A stretch of 55,506 nt of DNA from JADKIH01 sp031427625 (GTDB lineage Bacteria; Bacteroidota; Bacteroidia; AKYH767-A; 2013-40CM-41-45). The translations under genes and the position numbers were made by a program. The notes below the pieces were generated by a model. The model saw only the letters and a program-made list of their open reading frames with translations, did no database searches and was not told the origin of the DNA. The stretch is from contig JANPNV010000070.1 of assembly GCA_031427625.1 (NCBI GenBank), forward strand, positions 1 to 55,506, written 5' to 3'. Below are positions 24,734 to 34,272 of the stretch, piece by piece; positions within the stretch are counted from its first letter, which is position 1, and each line of letters begins with the position of its first letter.

Positions 24734-25822
24734 TTGGAGATTAGCAGACATATAAGCGATTTACTTTTTGATCACGATTGCGTGATCGTTCCTACGTTGG
24801 GTGGGTTTCTTGCATCAAACCAGCCGTCCAGTATTGTTTTGCCGAACCGCTTAATCTATCCGCCTTTCAGGAAAATAGCATTTAATATTTACCTTAAACA
24901 AAACGACGGGCTCCTCGCTAATTACATGGTAGAGTCAGAAAACATTCCTTATTCTGAGGCTGTGTCTATGATTGAGCAATATGCTTTTTCTTGCTTTGAG
25001 GCACTCCGCGATGGTAAGAGAGTTAGCATTGCTGAGGTAGGCACGCTCTTTTATGACAAAGAAAAAAACATTCAGTTTGAAGCATACAGAAGTTTCAATC
25101 ACCTGAGAGATTCATTCGGAATGGAACCCATACATTTCATGCCAGTTCAGAGGAATGAATCCAGAGTGAATAAAAAAGTTGTTTCGGAGAAAATGCGCCC
25201 TTCGATCAGCTCTAAAGAAAATAAGTCAGGAAAGAAAACATTAAATAGAAGTAGTCGTATACTCGGTGTGCTTGCAGTAGGCGCAGCTATGGTTTGGTTC
25301 TCGTTAAATCTTTATATTGTAGCACCAAAACAATATGAGACAACTTCACTAAACCCATTCGACAGCCAGGAAATTGTTATCAGTAAATTAGATTCAATCA
25401 GGAATATACCAACTACTGTTGAGTCAAATCAGGAAGATACTTTAAGCCAGCCTGTCGTCTCACAAACTGTTCCCGAAACAACGGCATCTATAGAATCACA
25501 TTTGGCTCCTGTTGAATCAACAAATAATAATCCGGTCGATCAAAACACTATCAATAAAGTTTTGCCTGAAAAAACGGCATCTCATGAATCTATCAAAACG
25601 GATTTACATCACTTTGTTATTGCCGGCGTTTTCAAAATCCGTAGTAATGCTTTAGGTCTTGTGGATCACCTTCGTCAGTCGGGATTTCCTGAGGCAAGTA
25701 TCACAGATGCTAACGACAGAGCCTATGTTTCCTATAGGAGTTTTGCAACAAATCCGGAAGCTCTGAGAATGACGGATAGCCTTAAAGGTCAGAATCTTGA
25801 GGGCTGGGTTTGGATGCATTAA
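24734..25822 (+). CDS. HU-CCDC81/SPOR domain protein
   Basis: 362 aa. The start is TTG: the frame is closed by TAG at 24716-24718 and no ATG exists between. Residues 1-about 140 match the bacterial HU-CCDC81 pair: ISRHISDLLFDHDCVIVPTL, GGFLASNQ and GKRVSIAEVGTLFYDKEKNI. A single membrane helix lies at about 176-198. A Ser/Thr/Glu-rich linker (200-285) follows, then a SPOR domain (about 290-360, HHFVIAGVFKIRSNALGLVD), which binds denuded peptidoglycan. The protein is thus likely an inner-membrane protein with a cytoplasmic HU-like part and a periplasmic septal-peptidoglycan-binding part. rpoN follows after 97 bases. Confidence 0.85.
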   Translation: MEISRHISDLLFDHDCVIVPTLGGFLASNQPSSIVLPNRLIYPPFRKIAFNIYLKQNDGLLANYMVESENIPYSEAVSMIEQYAFSCFEALRDGKRVSIAEVGTLFYDKEKNIQFEAYRSFNHLRDSFGMEPIHFMPVQRNESRVNKKVVSEKMRPSISSKENKSGKKTLNRSSRILGVLAVGAAMVWFSLNLYIVAPKQYETTSLNPFDSQEIVISKLDSIRNIPTTVESNQEDTLSQPVVSQTVPETTASIESHLAPVESTNNNPVDQNTINKVLPEKTASHESIKTDLHHFVIAGVFKIRSNALGLVDHLRQSGFPEASITDANDRAYVSYRSFATNPEALRMTDSLKGQNLEGWVWMH

Positions 25823-25919
25823 TTTATTCAAATTATTTACTAAAAAACCACTATTGTCGTTATTTAATGTTCGTCCGCTTTCGTAAATTGCGGGGAATGC
25901 AAAAACGGTATTTATATAT

Positions 25920-27395
25920 ATGAGTATGTTACGTCAGGGGCTTCATCAAAAGCTTCTACAGAAATTATCACCGCAACAAATTCAACTGATGAAGTTGTTG
26001 CAAATTCCTGTCGCTAATCTTGAACAGCGGATTAAGGAAGAGATGCAGGAAAATCCGGCTCTCGAAGAAGGAAATGACGAAAGTGAAGAAGAATATAAAA
26101 CGGAAGAGGAAGAGGAAACGCTAGATAAAGAAGACGACGAAGAACTAGGCGAACGTGAAGAAGATATAAGTCTTGATGAATATCTTGAAGATGATGAGAT
26201 ACCCGAATACAAGACGAGTGTCAACAATACATCTCCCGATGATGAGAAAAGAGAAATACCGCTGGCTACTCAGGGAAATTTTCAGGACCATTTGCTTTCA
26301 CAACTTTATTTGCTGGAACTTTCAGACAGGGAATATCATATTGCCGTTCAATTGATCGGAAGCATCGACGACGATGGATATTTGCGAAGAGAACTTCCCG
26401 CAATTGTCGATGATCTTGCATTCTCTCAAAATATTAAATCTTCAATTTCTGAACTGGAAAAAATTCTTACCTCATTACAAAGTCTTGATCCTCCAGGAAT
26501 CGGTGCCCGATCTTTACAGGAGTGCCTGTTACTTCAACTTAAAAGAATAAGTTCAGAAAGAGATTCATTAGATCTTGCAAAGAAAATCCTATTAAAATAT
26601 TTCGAAGAATTCTCGAAGAAGCATTACGAAAAAATCGGGCGGGAGCTAAACCTCACCGATAATGAATTAAAAACAGGAATTGGTGAAATCCTGAAACTGA
26701 ATCCTCGTCCTGGAAATACGATGAATCAGGGACAGCGCTCAATCGAACATGTCATCCCCGATTTTATCATCACCAACAACGACGGTATACTCGAACTGAC
26801 ACTGAATGCAAGAAATGCACCCGAGCTGAAAGTAAGCAGAGATTACAAAGATATGCTACAGCATTACAGCAAGGATAAAAAGAATGTGAAAGCAAATCGC
26901 GAAGCCATACTGTTTGTAAAGCAAAAGCTCGATTCAGCAAAATGGTTTATTGATGCCATCAAGCAAAGACAGCATACTTTGTTTCAGACAATGCATGTAA
27001 TCATGGATTATCAATATGAATATTTTCATGAAGGCGACATCAGGAAATTGAAGAAAATGGTATTGCGTGATATCGCCGAAAAAATCCACATGGATATTTC
27101 TACTGTTTCCCGGGTTGCCAACAGTAAATATGTTCAGACACCATTCGGAACATTTCTTCTAAAAAGTTTTTTCTCTGAAGGTCTTCAGACTGAAAGCGGC
27201 GATGAAGTTTCCAGTAAAGAGGTAAAGCAAATTCTTACAGACTGCATCGGAACGGAGAATAAGCGTAAGCCGTTAACCGATGATGCACTTACAAAAATCC
27301 TGAACGAAAAAGGATATAATATTGCCCGGCGAACTGTTGCCAAATACCGTGAAATGCTTGATATACCGGTTGCGCGGCTTCGAAAAGAATTATGA
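25920..27395 (+). CDS. rpoN: RNA polymerase sigma-54 factor
   Basis: 491 aa. Region I is Gln-rich (LHQKLLQKLSPQQIQLMKLL), and a strongly acidic region II follows (about 45-100). The core-binding region includes LQSLDPPGIGARSLQECLLL (about 189-208). The DNA-binding part has REAILFVKQKLDSAKWFIDA and ISTVSRVANSKYVQTPFG. The RpoN box ARRTVAKYRE is at 469-478. Sigma-54 recognises GG-GC promoters and needs AAA+ activators, none of which is encoded here. The stop overlaps the start of the PAP2-like gene by 4 bp (ATGA). ATG 25920 and ATG 25926 are both possible starts. Confidence 0.97.
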   Translation: MSMLRQGLHQKLLQKLSPQQIQLMKLLQIPVANLEQRIKEEMQENPALEEGNDESEEEYKTEEEEETLDKEDDEELGEREEDISLDEYLEDDEIPEYKTSVNNTSPDDEKREIPLATQGNFQDHLLSQLYLLELSDREYHIAVQLIGSIDDDGYLRRELPAIVDDLAFSQNIKSSISELEKILTSLQSLDPPGIGARSLQECLLLQLKRISSERDSLDLAKKILLKYFEEFSKKHYEKIGRELNLTDNELKTGIGEILKLNPRPGNTMNQGQRSIEHVIPDFIITNNDGILELTLNARNAPELKVSRDYKDMLQHYSKDKKNVKANREAILFVKQKLDSAKWFIDAIKQRQHTLFQTMHVIMDYQYEYFHEGDIRKLKKMVLRDIAEKIHMDISTVSRVANSKYVQTPFGTFLLKSFFSEGLQTESGDEVSSKEVKQILTDCIGTENKRKPLTDDALTKILNEKGYNIARRTVAKYREMLDIPVARLRKEL

Positions 27396-28000
27396 ACCCA
27401 AAATTTGCCAGATTTATCTCCGTCGTTTTGCATCCTGTATTTATGCCGACTTATTCATTGCTGATAATCTTCAGACAAAGCACTTATTTTTCTTATACCA
27501 TATCAGAACAGAACAAGCTTGCGCTTTTTTCAATCATCATCTTAAATACTTTTGTGTTACCGCTTTTGATCTCTTACATCCTTGTACAAAAGGGCTGGAT
27601 TAAATCTTTCGAAATGCAAAAGCGTGAAGAACGAATGATACCGTACCTGACAAATTTTGTGTTAATGCTTTGTTCTTCTTATCTCGTCTACATGCTTCCA
27701 TTGCCCAGAGTTTTTTTTCAGATTACTCTCGGTGCTGCAGTTGCAATATTGATAGCAATAATCGTTAACATCAAATGGAAGATCAGTATTCACATGATCG
27801 GCATCGGCGCATTAATCGGTACACTCTTCGGTCTGTCAACTTTCCTGCTGGTAGATATGAGAACGCTGATAATCTTTTTTCTATTAGTCGCCGGTCTGTT
27901 AGGCGTTGCCCGAATTTCTCTTGGATCACATCGTCCTTCACAAATCTATGCCGGCTTTTTTGCTGGTTTTATTTGTGAGTATCTGCTTTTAAGTCTATAA
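27392..28000 (+). CDS. PAP2-like membrane protein
   Basis: 202 aa with about 6 membrane helices. The C-terminal ARISLGSHRPSQIYAGFFAG resembles the last motif of PAP2 phosphatases (SRxxxGxHxPxDVxAG), but the usual Asp is Gln-Ile here and the first KX6RP motif is not clear. It is therefore PAP2-like, perhaps without phosphatase activity. Translationally coupled to rpoN (ATGA overlap). Its stop is directly next to the stop of the minus-strand barrel gene. Confidence 0.6.
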   Translation: MNPKFARFISVVLHPVFMPTYSLLIIFRQSTYFSYTISEQNKLALFSIIILNTFVLPLLISYILVQKGWIKSFEMQKREERMIPYLTNFVLMLCSSYLVYMLPLPRVFFQITLGAAVAILIAIIVNIKWKISIHMIGIGALIGTLFGLSTFLLVDMRTLIIFFLLVAGLLGVARISLGSHRPSQIYAGFFAGFICEYLLLSL

Positions 28001-28684
28001 CTAAAAAGTAAACGAAACACCGATTGAGTAAGGCGTAAGTTCTGGCCCTTTTTTATTTTCAAAAACATTTACAAGCGAATAATAACCGTTGATAGCATAA
28101 TTATGATATCCTAACCTTGCCTCTATGCCATACTGGAAGTTGTTTAGGTGATCGATATTGTACGTTTTGAATTTTCCATTTTTGTCTTTGTATTTCGTAT
28201 GACTCTGAAGTAGAAATCCTGCCATGATTCCGGCACTAAGTTTAAACCTATGTCCCTTACTATTCTCATTGCTTCTTAACCTTATTTCAAGAGCGGCAGT
28301 AATAAAATTAAGCGACAGTTTATTGTACTTATATCCAAGGCTGTCGGGGATTTTTATAAGGGAAGAAAATGATCCATTCACGGTTGTATCAGCTACGATT
28401 GCATTGGTATGAACATTCTGAGAGTTGAATCCCAGCCCGAAGCCAACACCGAAATTTCCCGATGGCCTCATACGATCCGTCATAAGCAGCAATGAAAACC
28501 CCCTCGAGCGTATTGGCTTGGATTCTAAAGTGGAAGACAGGCCAGACCAGTTATCTGACGTAATGGATACGATCAGCTGGTCTTCCTTCTGAGGAATAGC
28601 CGGAATTTTTAATTTGGAATCCTGTGCATAGCCATTCAAATTGCAAGCTAATACTATCAATACGATGACTTTCAGTTTGATCAT
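28001..28684 (-). CDS. Outer-membrane beta-barrel-like protein
   Basis: 227 aa from ATG 28684, chosen because it begins the signal peptide MIKLKVIVLIVLACNLNGYA; an upstream in-frame start (28729) would add 15 residues before it. The mature part alternates aromatic and polar residues and ends with LTPYSIGVSFTF, an outer-membrane-like last strand with terminal Phe. No known family. It converges without a gap on the PAP2-like gene. Confidence 0.6.
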   Translation of the reverse strand: MIKLKVIVLIVLACNLNGYAQDSKLKIPAIPQKEDQLIVSITSDNWSGLSSTLESKPIRSRGFSLLLMTDRMRPSGNFGVGFGLGFNSQNVHTNAIVADTTVNGSFSSLIKIPDSLGYKYNKLSLNFITAALEIRLRSNENSKGHRFKLSAGIMAGFLLQSHTKYKDKNGKFKTYNIDHLNNFQYGIEARLGYHNYAINGYYSLVNVFENKKGPELTPYSIGVSFTF

Positions 28685-28756
28685 AATTACGCATTCATTT
28701 TTGAGAATGAAAGATAGGCATTTGCACAATTAGTACAGAATGGAGTCAATAAAGAT

Positions 28757-28787
28757 TTGTAATTCTATCTTCGAAAAGATACATTTG
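28757..28787 (+). promoter_or_regulatory. Promoter of the tRNA gene
   Basis: TTG at 28757-28759, a 20-bp spacer and TACATTTG at 28780-28787 match the Bacteroidota consensus. The mature tRNA starts 13 bases after the box. Confidence 0.75.
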
Positions 28788-28800
28788 TGGCCTTCATTCA

Positions 28801-28874
28801 GGGCCCTTAGCTCATTCGGTTAGAGCAACAGACTCATAATCTGTGGGTGGATGGTTCGATTCCATCAGGGCCCA
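28801..28874 (+). tRNA. tRNA with CAT anticodon (probably tRNA-Ile2, lysidine type; else elongator Met)
   Basis: Full cloverleaf: acceptor GGGCCCT (28801-28807) with AGGGCCC (28867-28873), discriminator A28874; D stem GCTC/GAGC; anticodon stem ACAGA/TCTGT with loop CTCATAA; T stem GATGG/CCATC with loop TTCGATT. The anticodon is CAT (28835-28837). The first pair is G-C, so this is not the initiator. Pairs 4-69 and 5-68 are both C-G, a TilS recognition feature of tRNA-Ile2, and the GGGCCCTTAGCTCA start is close to known Ile2 genes. CCA is not encoded. The Met/Ile2 choice is inference. Confidence 0.9.
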
Positions 28875-28887
28875 CTGCGACAGAGTA

Positions 28888-28938
28888 AGTGAGTAGTGTA
28901 AGTGAGCAGTAGCATTCTGCTCACTTACACTACTCACT
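28888..28938. repeat. Perfect 22-bp inverted repeat after the tRNA
   Basis: Arms at 28888-28909 and 28917-28938 are exact reverse complements across the 7-base loop TAGCATT. The arm contains the near-repeated phrase GTAAGTGAG. A T6 run lies about 20 bases further on, so it is not a standard terminator, but it begins 13 bases after the tRNA and could shape the 3-prime end of its transcript. Confidence 0.75.
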
Positions 28939-29288
28939 CGCACTTAGATTTAGACTTACACTTTTTTAATAAATCCCCTAATAATTAAATTTGATATTGC
29001 TGTTACATTCTGTCTCGTACAGAAAAATCGAAATCTTAGATTATTGCTCTTCCTCCCTTTTTTCTTATTTCAACATCAATATTAAAATATATAACTGCCT
29101 CGACTGATTTCATCACTGCGAAGGATTGTTTATTTACGACAAAAAAAATTGCCGAGGAATTTATATGCGAAGAAAGATTATCGGCAGATTCTTATCATCC
29201 TAAATTAAATGTTGGCAGGAAATGTAAAAACATGATAGACATCGAGAACAGTCGGCTTAGTCTGAAAGTCGGCTAATTACAAAAGAGA
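28939..29288. other. Intergenic stretch without a supported gene
   Basis: About 350 AT-rich bases. Short open stretches (for example ending in a TAA at about 29276 on the plus strand) have no start codon, family or signal. I see no promoter or RNA gene. Confidence 0.4.
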
Positions 29289-29325
29289 AACCCGAATAGT
29301 TTTTTTGCATTTTACTATTCGGGTT
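29289..29325 (-). terminator. Terminator-like hairpin
   Basis: AACCCGAATAGT (29289-29300) pairs exactly with ACTATTCGGGTT (29314-29325). On the minus strand the stem is followed by TTTCTCTTTTG. It lies about 50 bases past the stop of the minus-strand arylsulfotransferase-like gene. Confidence 0.65.
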
Positions 29326-29376
29326 CTCCACTGAAATTTTTCTTCAAGAATAATACGAATTTTCAGTCACACTTAT

Positions 29377-30981
29377 TTATTGCTTGATAAATTTCTGCTG
29401 ATACCTTCCTGCCCTAATTATGTAAACACCTTCAGAAAGCGCATTTATGTCAATCTGCGTTTTTGTTGTCGGAACTATTTTTCCCGATTTAATTTCCCTG
29501 CCTGTAATATCATAAATTCTATAATCCGTTGATGAATTCTGTCCGGACGATAGCGTTAAATATCCTGAAGACGGATTCGGATAAATCGTAAATCGGTCGG
29601 CAGATAATTCACTTGTCAATAATATAAATCCACATGGATCAACTGTGTCTGTCACCGTAAAATCTTCTGAAGATATAAACCCGTTGTCACCTCTTGGAAC
29701 AAATACTGAAAAATCGCCAAGTGCATTGATCGGAATGCTTTGTGTGGTATCGCCTGTCGACCAAATGTATTGAGAAAACCCGCTGTCTGCTGTCATAAAA
29801 AACTGAGCCCCTACATTGGTACAGGTAATCTTCGGGCGATTTAGCTGCCACGGGAATGAAGGGAAATTAAAACTTCTGTATGATATTAATGAATCATGGA
29901 AAACGATTTCGAAAACTTTATTGTCTAACGAATCGACTACATTAAACACAATAGGTGTAGGCACAAGATTTCCATAACTGTTTAATGTATTTCCATTAGC
30001 AAGTCTCTGTGTATTTCCCTGCGAACGGCTCCAATGATCGGTACCTTCATTGTGACTCCATACAAGAGTAGCAGTTAAATTCAACTCATCTAGAGTATAT
30101 TCTTTAGAACTTGCATAATGTAATGGGGTTGTGTTTCTTCCATTATCGAATAAAGTTAAATTTCCATTAGAAAGTCTTCGGCAATCATGTTGCGAAAGAA
30201 ATTGGATACTGTCGCCGATAAATGTAAAATTGTTTCTCTTTCCACCAAACCTCCAGACAATCGAACTATCGGAGCGATTAATCTTTGTGATTTCATCGAA
30301 ATGCCTGCTCGACACGAGAAAATTTCCGTCATAATCGAGTTCAAGCGCATTAACGTGAGTCCAGTCAACATTTGCAACATTAGTAAGCCAATACTCGTCA
30401 ACATCGTCGAATGCAAAGTGATCGAGAGAACGCCATTCGAAGACAATGTTTTTTGCAGAATCTAATTCCTGTACGACGAATCCGCGTACTGTTGCATTCG
30501 TACTTCCTGCAGTTCCGTTATTCAGAAAAATATGATATGAGGAAAGATTCATCTGCCTGTCTTCATTCCCAAGAATCAGGTAGTGGCCGTTTGGTGTAAC
30601 CTGAAGATCGTGAATATCGAAATCGACACCATTTCCAGTTGTTACTGAATCTACAATAGTAAACGTGCTATCCATGACATAAAATTTTCCTGAGCTACAA
30701 TAAGACATTAGTCCGTTGGAAAGCAATTTAAAGTCACCCGAAAAAGTACCGGTAATATCACGTGTATAAACAACCTTTCCTTTTTTGTCAAGGATCATTT
30801 GATGTTGTGTTCCTTGAGGGAATAATGGATATTGAGAAAGGATATAAGGACAAAAAAAATAGTATCCGCTTGACTGACTTGAGTCATAGGCCGTCACATT
30901 GAAGGCCGGATATAATTGTGCGAATGAAAATTGTAAAGAAAGTAAAAGGCAGCCGCCTAATAGGATAATTGTTTTTTTCAT
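29377..30981 (-). CDS. Arylsulfotransferase (ASST)-like beta-propeller protein with T9SS type A domain
   Basis: 534 aa. Signal peptide (1-about 21, LLSLQFSFAQ). The body looks like the arylsulfotransferase beta-propeller family: QHQMILDKKGKVVYTRDI, DIHDLQVTPNGHYLIL, DWTHVNALELDYDGNFLVSS, SIVWRFGGKRNNFTFIGDS, FSQHDCRR-like QHDCRRLSNGNLTLFDNG and ATLVWSHNEGTDHWSRSQ. The repeated His residues (DIHD, THVNA, QHDC) sit where ASST enzymes have catalytic His. The C-terminus carries a type A sorting domain (FTIYPNPSSGYLTLSS ... KFIKQ). Likely surface-exposed or released. A degraded tandem copy lies upstream (31264-32871). Activity is inferred. Confidence 0.85.
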   Translation of the reverse strand: MKKTIILLGGCLLLSLQFSFAQLYPAFNVTAYDSSQSSGYYFFCPYILSQYPLFPQGTQHQMILDKKGKVVYTRDITGTFSGDFKLLSNGLMSYCSSGKFYVMDSTFTIVDSVTTGNGVDFDIHDLQVTPNGHYLILGNEDRQMNLSSYHIFLNNGTAGSTNATVRGFVVQELDSAKNIVFEWRSLDHFAFDDVDEYWLTNVANVDWTHVNALELDYDGNFLVSSRHFDEITKINRSDSSIVWRFGGKRNNFTFIGDSIQFLSQHDCRRLSNGNLTLFDNGRNTTPLHYASSKEYTLDELNLTATLVWSHNEGTDHWSRSQGNTQRLANGNTLNSYGNLVPTPIVFNVVDSLDNKVFEIVFHDSLISYRSFNFPSFPWQLNRPKITCTNVGAQFFMTADSGFSQYIWSTGDTTQSIPINALGDFSVFVPRGDNGFISSEDFTVTDTVDPCGFILLTSELSADRFTIYPNPSSGYLTLSSGQNSSTDYRIYDITGREIKSGKIVPTTKTQIDINALSEGVYIIRAGRYQQKFIKQ

Positions 30982-31263
30982 GGGTTTTTTATTTGAATAT
31001 AAATATCATATAAAAAGGGAGTATTGGGAATATTTTGAATTTTTTTTCTACACGTATTTAACCGGGTAGTTCTTTATCCTGACAACTCCTTTGGTCTAAT
31101 ATAAGAGGAGAAAGTAAGCCATCGCTTAATTTTTGTAAATATTCTACTATATACCACTAATCCAATATAGAGTGAAAGTTTTTGGCAAAGAGAAAATTCA
31201 CTTAATGGCCTTATTTATTTTATGGCTATCAGCAAATAGATTGAACGAAAAAGAAGAATTTTT

Positions 31264-32871
31264 TTAGCGTTGTCTGATAAATTTCTGCTGATACCTCCCC
31301 GCCTTGATAATATAAACACCTTCAGAAAGAGTGTTAATGTCAATCAGCGTTTTTGTTGATTGAACTATTTTTCCCGTTTTAATTTCTCTGCCAGTCATAT
31401 CGTAGATTCTATAATCCGTTGATGAGTTCTGTCCGGATGATAGCGTTAAATATCCTGAAGCCGGATTCGGATAAATCGTAAATCGATCGGCAGATACTTC
31501 ATTGGTCATTAAAATAAATCCACAGGGATCAACGGTATCTGTTACTGTAAAATCTTATGATGATATAAATCCATTATCCCCTTTTGGAACAAATACTGAA
31601 AAATCGCCAAGTGCATTGATCGGAATGCTTTGTGTGGCATCACCTGTCGACCAAAGATATTGAGAAAACCCGCTGTCGGCTGTCATAAAAAACTGAGCCC
31701 CTACATTGGTACAGGTAATCTTCGGGCGATTAAGCTGCCACGGTAATGAAGGGTAATTAAAACTCCTGTATGATATTAATGAATCATGGAAAACAATTTC
31801 GAAAACTTTATTGTCCATCGAATCAACTACGATTAAACACAATTGGTGTCGGCACAAGATTTCCATAACTGTTTAATGTATTTCCATTAGCAAGTCTCTG
31901 TGTATTTCCCTGCGAACGGCTCCAATGATCGGTACCTTCATTGTGACTCCATACTAAAGTAGCGGTAAGATTCAACTCATCGAGCATATACTCTTTCGAA
32001 CTGGCATAATGCAATGGAGTTGTATTGTTGCCATTATCGAATAGGGTAATGTTCCCATTTGATATTCGCCGGCAATCATGTTGGGTGCGAAACATCAGTG
32101 AGTCACCAATAAATGTAAAATCATTTCTCTTTCCGCCGAGTCTCCAGGCAATTGTGCTGTCGGAACGATTAATTTTTGTGATTTCGTTGAAGTGCCGGCT
32201 TGACACCAGAAAATTTCCATCATAATCCTGTGAAACAGAATTAGAATGTGTCCAGTCAACAGCAGTAGTATCATTAAGCCAATACTCATCAACGTCATCG
32301 AATGCAAAGTGATCGAGCGAATGCCATTCGAAGACAACATTTTTGGCGGAATCTAATTCCTGTACGACGAAGGCCCTTACTAATGCATGCGTACTTCCCG
32401 GAGTTCTATTATTTAAAAAATGGAATAAGAACTCAGATCCATAATGCTGTCCTGCATTCCAAGTAAAAGATAATGACCATTGGATAAAATCTGTAAGTCA
32501 TGGATATCATAATAAATCCCATTGCCTGTTGTAACGGAATCAATCATCGTGAATGTGCTGTCCATAATATAAAAGGCACTGATTCCGGCATACGACATCA
32601 ATCCGTTTTGATGGAGCTTAAAATCTCCTGCAAAAAACCCGGAAATATTTCTGAAATAAACGACTTTCCCTTTTTTGTCAAGAATCATCTGACGCTGTGT
32701 ACCGGAAGGAAGGTTTGGATAAGCTCTCAAAACATACGGACAAAAGAAATAATATCCATTTGACTGGACAGAGTCATAAGCTGTCACGTTAAAGTCGGGA
32801 TAGGGTTGAGCCACTACTGTTACGATTGATAAAATAAATCCCAAACACAGGAGAGTAATTAATTTTTTCAT
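31264..32871 (-). pseudogene. Tandem ASST-like T9SS gene copy, broken
   Basis: This second copy begins at ATG 32871 with a good signal peptide (MKKLITLLCLGFILSIVTVV). The frame shifts near 32415, where one base is missing in an A-run compared with copy one, and shifts back near 31832, where an extra G is present. A TAA at about 31554 replaces the Glu of SSEDFTV. The rest, including FTIYPNPASGYLTLSS and the end QQKFIRQR, stays open. Two compensating single-base frameshifts and one nonsense change indicate a pseudogene, although the A-run change could be a sequencing error. Part of the 3-prime half is nearly identical in DNA to copy one. Confidence 0.88.
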
Positions 32872-33387
32872 AGCAGATATTATAAGGAGTATATAATAGA
32901 GTAGATGGTGTCTTTTTGGGTTTTTCAAAGACGAAAATAGAATTTTTTTTTAGTGTTTATTATGATAGTTCTGAGTGTGTTTTTGTTCGGACTTGCCTGT
33001 CTATAATTTGCGGAGGGACATTGTTTGTTGAGTTTGTACTCATTCACATTCAACTGCTTTGGGGTCGTGATTTGATGGTTATGTTGTTTCTATACACATT
33101 CGACTCCGTCGGGGGTCAGCGTTGATGTAATTTCAATTGTCTCCAATTATTGATTGACGAAGTTTCTAATTCAAATCAGAAACATCTTGTTTTAGCTTTT
33201 CAAAAACTACTCTGTAACCCAACAAATTCGGATCCGGAAAATATTCAATCACTTATGAGTCGTGATTTCCTTGTTTTTGGTTATTGTCCATATTTGAACC
33301 CCTCGTATCAGCACTCACATTATCGCATCGTAAATTCGCTTAATCTCCTTCACTTAATATTAATAAAATCAAACGACTTTTGAGGAA
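32872..33387. repeat. Gene-free stretch with two diverged 32-bp direct repeats
   Basis: No protein-like frame is supported here. Two 32-base elements, 33046-33077 and 33096-33127, share ACATTC.ACT.C.T.GGGGTC and a GATG end. The second can fold through GACTCC/GGGGTC. They look like a dispersed hairpin repeat. The short frames at 32916-33125 and 33150-33383 have no family features. Confidence 0.4.
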
Positions 33388-34272
33388 ATGAAAATCATCT
33401 GTTTACTCTCTTCAGCGCTTCTGTTTTTTATCGGCTGTTCGTCCCCTCAACAAACAAACCTTTCATTCGATTTCGATCATCCTGCCGAAATTATTAAGCT
33501 TCCCCAACGATTGCATGAAATTTCTGGAATTTGTTTTTATAAGAAGAAGGAGCTGGCCTGTGTGCAAGATGAAAAAGGCATCGTTTTCTTCTATGATATT
33601 AAAAAAGACAAGCTTCGAAATACTATTGCCTTTGCCCGTAACAAGGATTATGAAGGAATTACAGATGTTAACGACACGCTCTATGTTCTATGTAGCAATG
33701 GTGACATTTCTGAAATCGACAGTACATCAGAGACAGGATATGCAAATACATACAATACATTTCTTTCAAAGGAAAATAACTGCGAAGGTCTTTGCTTCGA
33801 TAAGGAAAATTACCGGCTCCTTGTTGCCTGTAAAGGAAAACCTAAAAAGGGAACGGCTCCACATGGCACGAAAGCAGTTTACCCTTTTGATCTTATCACC
33901 AAAAAATTATCAGAAACTCCGGCCTACATCATCGATCCTGATTCTGTAAAAATTCATTTGGTGGAATATGAGGATACAGATGTAATGTCTGGTCTGTTCA
34001 AAAAAAATCCGGCCGAAAGAGATTTTCTTTTTGAACCCTCTGAAATTTGTATCGATCCGCGAACCAACGATATATTCGTACTTTCGTCTGTCGGCAAAAC
34101 TATTCTTTGCCTCAACAAAGACGGTAAAATCAACTATGCATTTCATCTTAACCCGAAAATTTTTAAGCAACCCGAAGGACTTGCTTTTTCTAAAGATGGA
34201 AGCATGTATATTTCCGATGAGGGCCGTGAAGGCAAGCCAAACCTTATCAAAATAAACAGAAGGATTCAATGA
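33388..34272 (+). CDS. SdiA-regulated-like beta-propeller lipoprotein
   Basis: 294 aa. The lipobox is LFFIGC with the lipid-bearing C17, so this is a lipoprotein. Beta-propeller strands resemble SdiA-regulated/phytase-like esterase domains: LHEISGICFYKKKELACVQD, KDYEGITDVNDTLYVLCSNG, NCEGLCFDKENYRLLVACKG, EPSEICIDPRTNDIFVLSSV and QPEGLAFSKDGSMYISDEG. The repeated G/EG phrases are the acidic turns of this family. No substrate is known. The stop overlaps the HAD phosphatase start by 4 bp (ATGA), which suggests coupled translation. Confidence 0.8.
   Translation: MKIICLLSSALLFFIGCSSPQQTNLSFDFDHPAEIIKLPQRLHEISGICFYKKKELACVQDEKGIVFFYDIKKDKLRNTIAFARNKDYEGITDVNDTLYVLCSNGDISEIDSTSETGYANTYNTFLSKENNCEGLCFDKENYRLLVACKGKPKKGTAPHGTKAVYPFDLITKKLSETPAYIIDPDSVKIHLVEYEDTDVMSGLFKKNPAERDFLFEPSEICIDPRTNDIFVLSSVGKTILCLNKDGKINYAFHLNPKIFKQPEGLAFSKDGSMYISDEGREGKPNLIKINRRIQ

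Noticed and set aside
31264..32928. Programmed frameshifting in the second ASST-like gene
   Set aside because: The two shifts are at unrelated sites and a separate nonsense change is present, which fits decay; no slippery-site pattern is conserved in copy one.
32916..33383. Two plus-strand frames in the gap before the lipoprotein gene
   Set aside because: They contain the degenerate repeats, and neither has a signal or domain.
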